DNA of 5,561 nt from positions 1-5,561 of the forward strand of contig JAGSPR010000426.1 of the NCBI GenBank assembly GCA_018262455.1. The letters run 5' to 3'. Source of the DNA: Deltaproteobacteria bacterium. GTDB lineage: Bacteria > Myxococcota > Polyangia > Haliangiales > Haliangiaceae. The notes under the pieces are model-generated. The model saw only the letters and a program-made list of their open reading frames with translations. It ran no database searches and was not told the DNA's origin. Positions 1 to 5,561 of this stretch are shown in pieces. Position 1 is the first letter of the stretch, and every line of letters begins with the position of its first letter. Position numbers and translations under genes: made by a program.

Positions 1-358
1 TCGGCTCGATGTACGTGCAATGCGCGGTGGGCGTCTCGGTGCAGCCGATCGAGCACGTCTCGGTCGAGGCGTTCAGGCCGTCCGGACCGCAGTGCTCGAC
101 CGTGTTGGTGCCGCAGGTCGCGCCATCCGGCACGCACGCGTTGCAGCGCCCCGCACCCATGTTGCAGCCCGGCGCGCCGCACTCCATGTCGGTGGTGCCG
201 GTGCCGGCGCCATCACAGATCCGGGCGACCGTTCCGACGCAGTCGACGAACTGGTTCGCGGCGCACGAATCGATGTTCGGCGGAGCGTCCGGGCCAGCCT
301 CTTTGACCTTGCCGCACGCCGCCGCCGCCAACAACAACAACACAGCTACCTGGCGCAT
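1..358 (-). CDS. Cysteine-rich outer-surface lipoprotein (partial, C-terminus beyond window)
   Basis: Reading the minus strand from the ATG at 358 gives 119 codons with no stop up to the left edge. The protein begins MRQVAVLLLLAAAAC: a short charged n-region, a Leu/Ala core, then Cys15 as the probable lipidated residue. The lipobox is A-A-A-C, with Ala instead of the usual Leu at -3, so it is slightly degenerate. A Pro/Asp-rich linker (residues 21-30, AGPDAPPNID) follows, as is common after lipoboxes in myxobacteria. The visible part has 13 cysteines, ten of them in two tandem blocks with near-identical spacing (residues 40-72 and 82-114). The likely role is a surface or periplasmic disulfide-rich protein; its function is unknown. 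It lies 41 bases downstream of the channel gene on the same strand, so co-transcription is possible. The Shine-Dalgarno is weak (GGGCGG directly before the ATG). Codon use is GC-rich except for the Leu TTG run. The gene reading is firm; the function is not. Confidence 0.82.
   Translation of the reverse strand, partial: MRQVAVLLLLAAAACGKVKEAGPDAPPNIDSCAANQFVDCVGTVARICDGAGTGTTDMECGAPGCNMGAGRCNACVPDGATCGTNTVEHCGPDGLNASTETCSIGCTETPTAHCTYIEP
317..340 (-). repeat. Two adjacent trinucleotide tandem repeats, (TTG)4 then (GCG)4, inside the lipoprotein signal peptide
   Basis: On the coding (minus) strand, 340-329 is four TTG codons (Leu7-10) and 328-317 is four GCG codons (Ala11-14), immediately before the lipobox Cys. 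TTG is unusual for Leu in this window, where CTC and CTG dominate. Gain or loss of a unit would keep the frame and change only the length of the hydrophobic core. Twelve bases per repeat is short, so actual instability is only a possibility. Confidence 0.8.
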
Positions 359-399
359 CCGCCCGAGATTGCCATAACCCGATCCCGACCAGGAGGGAT

Positions 400-2307
400 T
401 CAAGCCTCGGCGAGCACGATCACCTTGTCGACCGCCCCGAGCCGGACGGTGCTGCGCTTGGCAGGGTTGATCGCCACGCCGTACGCGGCAGCTGGATCGT
501 TCGCGCTCGCCGCCAGGCGATAGCCGATCGCGATCTCGCCGCGCCGCAGCGCCGCCTCGCACACCACCCCGAACGCGTGGTTGCCGGGCCGCACGTAGTC
601 GCTCGCCCCCTTGAGGTAGATCTCGAAGCCCTCGGCGGCGAACAGCTGATCGAACACCCGGACGAGGTGCGGATTCTCGGCGATCTGCGACAGCATCAGC
701 GAGATCAGCGTGTTGCTGACGATGAAGTCGTCGGCCTCGGCCACGGTCGCGAGCTCGCGATTCTCGCCGTCGAGGATCTCGCTCGTGATCGCGATCTTCT
801 TGCCGGCGATCCGCGCGAGATCTCGCAGGTGGAGCAGCGTGACCGTCGTGCGGGCATCCGCCATCTCCTGCGTCCGTCCGATCGTCTCGGAGAGCACCAG
901 CACGTGGTCGAAGCTGGTGAGCTCGAGCGACTCCAGCACGCGGCGATCGGTCAGGTCGGCGGCACGCATGGTGACCCGCATGTTCGAGAACGGCCGGTCG
1001 AGGATCGGGCCAGCGGGTGGAACGGCCTCGCTCACCACCACGGTCTCGCTGCCCGGCGCGACGTAGGTGTTCAGCTCATCGAGCACGGTCACCAACCGGG
1101 TGCCTGCGCCGAGCACGAGGGTGCGCTCGGGTGACCGCTTCGCGGAAGGCGCCGGCGCGACGAGCACCGCCTCCTCGACCGCGATCGGCCCGCCGTCGAG
1201 GATCACGGTATCGTCGTCCGTGCTGATCGCGATCGCGCGATCGCCGGCCGCGAATGGACGATCGAACGGCGGAGGCAACAAGATCTCGCCCCCGGCCGTC
1301 AGCACCCCGATCAGGGCCGAGGTGCCGTACCGGAACACGGCGTCGCGAAACGTCGTGCCAGCGAGTGCGGGCTCGTCTCGGAGGTAGATCTCGGCGCCGG
1401 CGAAGTCGAGCAGCTCGGTATAGACGACCGACAGACCGGACTGTCGTCCGGTCTGGACGAGCAAGCGGCTGATCAGCGGCGTCGCCAGGATCAGCGCCGC
1501 GCGCTCGCCAGCCACCATCCGCGCGACCGCCTCGGTACGGGGGTCGAACAGCTCGGCCACGAGGTGGAGCGAGTGACCGGGGGCGGCCTTCGTGATCGCG
1601 AGCAGCGTCTTCAGCACGACGGTATCGGACTCGTGCGCCAGCATGGGCGAGCCGTCGGCGTGCGCCTCGGGGGCGAGCACGATGACGGCTCGCGAGCTGG
1701 CGAGGCTGACGAGCGCGAGATCGCTCGGCTTCATCGGGCTCCCGCTGCGGGTCACCACCCGCATCCGCGCGCCGCCGACGGTGGCCGCGACGTCGGCATC
1801 CATGTCCACCTTGTCGCGACTTGCGAGGATCACGACGCAGGCACCACGCTGGTTCGAGTTCGCGAGCGCGAGCTCGGACAGCAGGGTGTGGATCTTCGGG
1901 GTCCAGCCGAGGATGACGGTGTGAGAGCGCTCGACGACCGCGCTGCGACCGCGCCGCAGCCCCTCGATCATCGAGCTGAAGCCCTGATTCAGCACGCCGA
2001 TCAACGCCGACAGCACGAACAGGCCGCCGATCGTCACGAACAGCATGATGAACAGAAACGTCCAGCCCGCGGTGTCGCCCGACAGCGTCCCCGGGTCGAA
2101 CGCGTGCATCAGCGACTTCCACACCACCCGGCCGAACGAGTCGGCGCTGCCCTTGTCGTCCTCCGGAATGACGTCGCACACCACCACCGCCAGCGCGGTG
2201 ATGAGGACCAACACGGCCGTCACCGCTCCGAGCAGCAGGATCTGCGCGAGCACGCCGCGCGACATCAGATTGTCGAACCGATAGCGAAGCCGCTGCCGCA
2301 CACCCAT
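400..2307 (-). CDS. CASTOR/POLLUX-type ion channel with two RCK/TrkA-N-like domains
   Basis: The 635-aa product resembles bacterial members of the CASTOR/POLLUX ion-channel family, whose plant members are nuclear-envelope cation channels needed for symbiotic calcium signalling. The N-terminus RLRYRFDNLMSRG (residues 6-18) is a family hallmark as I recall it. A membrane helix spans about 20-43. A pore-loop-like stretch follows (about 61-80, with SLMHAFDPGTLSGD), then a second helix (about 82-108) and a basic stretch (LRRGRS, 117-122). The rest is soluble: one Rossmann-like RCK domain starts at HTVILGWTPKI (129-139), with the family's atypical GW in place of GxGxxG, and a second starts at TLVLGAGTRLV (396-406). 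No K+-channel TVGYG filter is present, so ion selectivity cannot be read. It should sit in the inner membrane with the RCK domains in the cytoplasm. The open frame extends upstream to 2484, but that part runs antisense into plsX and reads Arg-rich. I chose ATG 2307 because the family N-terminus begins there and TTAGGG lies 9 bases upstream; ATG 2337 is the alternative. Confidence 0.88.
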   Translation of the reverse strand: MGVRQRLRYRFDNLMSRGVLAQILLLGAVTAVLVLITALAVVVCDVIPEDDKGSADSFGRVVWKSLMHAFDPGTLSGDTAGWTFLFIMLFVTIGGLFVLSALIGVLNQGFSSMIEGLRRGRSAVVERSHTVILGWTPKIHTLLSELALANSNQRGACVVILASRDKVDMDADVAATVGGARMRVVTRSGSPMKPSDLALVSLASSRAVIVLAPEAHADGSPMLAHESDTVVLKTLLAITKAAPGHSLHLVAELFDPRTEAVARMVAGERAALILATPLISRLLVQTGRQSGLSVVYTELLDFAGAEIYLRDEPALAGTTFRDAVFRYGTSALIGVLTAGGEILLPPPFDRPFAAGDRAIAISTDDDTVILDGGPIAVEEAVLVAPAPSAKRSPERTLVLGAGTRLVTVLDELNTYVAPGSETVVVSEAVPPAGPILDRPFSNMRVTMRAADLTDRRVLESLELTSFDHVLVLSETIGRTQEMADARTTVTLLHLRDLARIAGKKIAITSEILDGENRELATVAEADDFIVSNTLISLMLSQIAENPHLVRVFDQLFAAEGFEIYLKGASDYVRPGNHAFGVVCEAALRRGEIAIGYRLAASANDPAAAYGVAINPAKRSTVRLGAVDKVIVLAEA

Positions 2308-2366
2308 GGCCGCGTACCCTAAGCTACTTCTATCCATCGCGGAGCTTCTATCCTGGCCAGCGTACC
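2308..2366. repeat. A-B-B-A direct repeats in the divergent channel/plsX intergenic region
   Basis: Box A, GGCC-GCGTACC, is at 2308-2318 and recurs as GGCC-A-GCGTACC at 2355-2366. Box B, CTTCTATCC, is at 2327-2335 and 2345-2353. All four are in the same orientation. The GCGTACC core starts 15 bases before the first B, the two B boxes start 18 bases apart, and the second GCGTACC core starts 15 bases after the second B. The region is only 92 bases long and must hold promoters for both genes. TATCCT at 2349-2354 could be a plus-strand -10 for plsX, but no good -35 is visible. The repeats could be operator sites; no regulator is identified. Confidence 0.45.
2317..2322 (-). promoter_or_regulatory. 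Candidate ribosome binding site for the channel gene
   Basis: The minus strand reads TTAGGG here, with the AGGG core nine bases before the ATG at 2307. The other candidate start at 2337 has AGGA about 13 bases upstream, a poorer spacing. This supports the 2307 start. Confidence 0.4.
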
Positions 2367-2399
2367 TCGCGAGTCCCGATGCATGGCAAGATGCGCGGC

Positions 2400-3462
2400 A
2401 TGCACCGCATCGTCGTCGACGCCATGGGTGGCGATCACGCTCCGGACGAGATCGTCCAGGGCGCAGCCGAGGCGTCGCTGTCACTGACGAGCGCCGAGAT
2501 CATCCTCGTTGGTGACGCGGCGGTGCTCGGCCGGCTGTTGCCGCGCATGCGTCACGATGGCGCCCGCGTCCGCGTCCAGCACGCGGCGACGTTCATCGAG
2601 ATGGACGAGAAGCCGGCGGAGGCCCTCGCGGCCAAACCCGACGCCTCGATCGTGGTGGCCGCCGATCTCGTCGCGCGGGGCGAAGGCGACGCGCTGGTCT
2701 CGGCGGGCAACACGGGTGCGAGCGTGCTCGCCTGCGCGCGGCGATGGACCCTGCTCGACGGCGTCCGCCGCGCCGCGCTCGCCGCCGTGTATCCAACCGA
2801 GCTGCGCCGTGGCGAGAAGGACGATCCGTTCTCGCTGATCCTGGATGTCGGCGCGACGGTCGACGTCACCGCCGAGGACCTCGTCGGGTTCGCGGTCATG
2901 GGCTCGGCGTACGCGAAGCTCATCTCGAGCAACCGACGGCCGCGCGTGGCCCTGCTCTCGAACGGCACCGAGCCCAACAAGGGCCCACCCGCGATCGTCG
3001 CCGCGCACGCCGCGCTGGTCGAGACGACCGAGCTCAACTTCATCGGCAACATCGAGGGGCTCGACATCCCGCGGGGCGTGGCCGATGTCGTCGTGACCTC
3101 AGGCTTCGTCGGCAACGTCGTGCTGAAGATGCTCGAGGGCGTCTCGGAGACGGTGGTGCGGCTCGCGCGCTACGCCCACAAGGAGCGGCTTGCGTGGCGG
3201 CTCGGGCTGATCGCGCTGTCGTCCGCGATCGACCAGCTCAAGTCGATCACCGACTGGCAGCAGTACGGCGGTGCGCCGCTGCTGGGCTTCACGAACCCGT
3301 TCATCAAGGCGCACGGCCGCTCGAATGCGCACGCCGTGGCCAACGCGATCAAGGTCGCCCACAAGGCCCTGGCCGGCAACCTGTGCGGCAACATCGCGCG
3401 GACGATGGCGGAGCTCGACGAACGCGCCCAGCGCAGCGCGCGCCCGCGCACGGATCTGACGG

Positions 3463-3476
<14 letters not shown>
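2400..3476 (+). CDS. plsX: Phosphate acyltransferase PlsX (acyl-ACP:phosphate transacylase)
   Basis: PlsX converts acyl-ACP and inorganic phosphate to acyl-phosphate, which PlsY uses to acylate glycerol-3-phosphate at the start of phospholipid synthesis. It acts in the cytosol, loosely bound to the membrane. With the 2400 start the protein is 358 aa, slightly above the usual 330-350. Family motifs run the whole length: DAMGGDHAP (7-15), SAGNTGA (101-107), DVGATVD (149-155), NGTEPNKG (188-195), NFIGNIEGLDIPRGVADVVV (213-232), GFVGNVVLKMLEG (235-247) and YGGAPLLG (289-296), then IKAHGRS (302-308). ATG 2400 gives MHRIVVDAMGGDHAP, matching the family's normal N-terminus. In-frame ATGs at 2379 and 2391 would add seven or three residues, and none of the three has a strong Shine-Dalgarno, so the exact start is open. 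The last ~20 residues are Arg-rich and unlike the core. The usual neighbours rpmF, fabH and fabD are absent; instead the next gene overlaps the plsX end by 14 bases. Confidence 0.97.
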
Positions 3477-4608
<1,132 letters not shown>

Positions 4609-4639
4609 TCCGCGCACACGCCCGGGCTCTGGCCTCGGA

Positions 4640-4680
4640 AGGGCACCGGCGCGGCGCCTCGTCCGGGCGCTGCCTGCCCT
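4640..4680 (+). terminator. Strong hairpin after the plsX-HAD operon, possible terminator without a U-tract
   Basis: An outer stem pairs AGGGCA (4640-4645) with TGCCCT (4675-4680). An inner 8-bp stem with one G-U pair joins 4651-4658 to 4666-4673 around a 7-base loop. They are separated by a 5-base bulge on one side and one base on the other, for 14 pairs in all. It begins 32 bases after the HAD stop codon, where a terminator would be expected. No T-run follows (GAACCTG), so classic intrinsic termination is not supported; it may instead protect the 3' end or act with Rho. The rest of the 4609-4785 gap shows no clear promoter and no sigma-54 -24/-12 site. Confidence 0.35.
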
Positions 4681-4777
4681 GAACCTGCGCTGCAACGCCC
4701 CGCCCTCGTGCGTGTCCTCTCCTGCGTGCCAGCGCGCGCTCGACGGAACCCGCGACCTGCTGTGCCCGTGCTAGAAC

Positions 4778-4781
4778 GAGG
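4778..4781 (+). promoter_or_regulatory. Candidate ribosome binding site for the response regulator
   Basis: GAGG lies four bases before the ATG at 4786, a slightly short but usable spacing. It is the best purine-rich match in the leader and supports that start. Confidence 0.4.
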
Positions 4782-4785
4782 CCCC

Positions 4786-5561
<776 letters not shown>

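Noticed and set aside
382..399. ATCCC/GGGAT inverted repeat between channel stop and lipoprotein start
   Set aside because: Only five base pairs around an 8-base loop with no T-run; too weak to call a terminator, and the two genes may be co-transcribed.
9..523. Plus-strand open frames at 9-377 and 20-523
   Set aside because: They lie antisense to the lipoprotein and the end of the channel gene. The minus-strand reading has a signal peptide, lipobox and regular Cys spacing; the plus frames show no domain and are a by-product of high GC.
1076..2179. Long Arg-rich frames shadowing the channel gene and plsX (for example 1076-2179 minus, 2744-3850 plus)
   Set aside because: Products are Arg/Ala-dominated with no motifs, and they overlap well-supported genes in other frames; typical shadows in high-GC DNA.
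2308..2484. N-terminal extension of the channel frame up to 2484
   Set aside because: It would overlap the start of plsX on the other strand, reads as Arg/Pro-rich antisense sequence, and precedes the family's normal N-terminus, which begins at the ATG at 2307.
4610..4774. Cys-rich reading (NLRCNAPPSC to LLCPC) in the gap before the regulator
   Set aside because: The frame has no ATG or other convincing start within the gap and extends upstream only as an antisense-like Arg/Ser-rich shadow of the HAD gene. Five TGC codons in GC-rich DNA can arise by chance.
4609..4785. Sigma-54 or sigma-70 promoter for the response regulator
   Set aside because: No TGGC-N-TTGC type -24/-12 element is present. 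GCTAGAAC at 4770-4777 is a loose -10 look-alike, but it lies only a few bases before the ATG and lacks a -35.

Overview
The window looks like the chromosome of a GC-rich myxobacterium-like organism (Myxococcota, former Deltaproteobacteria; a Kofleriaceae/Haliangium-type lineage is my best guess). The reasons are the very high GC at third codon positions, a cysteine-rich lipoprotein with a Pro/Asp-rich 'PDAPP' linker after its lipobox, and a sigma-54 response regulator carrying the GAFTDA variant of the sigma-54 contact loop. The taxonomy is inference from style, not from a marker gene. There is no sign of a phage, transposon, CRISPR array, tRNA or rRNA.

Layout. Positions 1-2307 hold two genes on the minus strand: a CASTOR/POLLUX-type ion channel (400-2307) and, 41 bases downstream of it, a cysteine-rich lipoprotein (1-358, running off the left edge). 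Positions 2308-2399 are a short divergent intergenic region with an ordered set of direct repeats. Positions 2400-4608 hold plsX and a HAD/APP1-like phosphatase gene that overlaps it by 14 bases. A 177-base gap with a strong hairpin follows. At 4786 begins an NtrC-type response regulator that runs off the right edge after its Walker B motif.

How the genes may work together. PlsX makes acyl-phosphate, the first committed donor for phosphatidic acid. The overlapping HAD protein has the motif order of phosphatidate phosphatases of the APP1 type, so plsX and this gene may form a two-gene phospholipid operon; its substrate is unproven. The channel gene is divergently transcribed from plsX and could share control through the repeats between them. 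The lipoprotein may be co-transcribed with the channel. The response regulator appears to start a separate transcription unit; its histidine kinase is not in the window.

The least ordinary items are: the bacterial relative of the plant symbiosis channels CASTOR/POLLUX, the two-fold cysteine repeat in the lipoprotein with a signal peptide coded by two trinucleotide tandem repeats, the plsX-HAD overlap, the A-B-B-A repeat layout in the divergent intergenic region, and the GAFTDA loop. None of these amounts to a clear, wholly new system.
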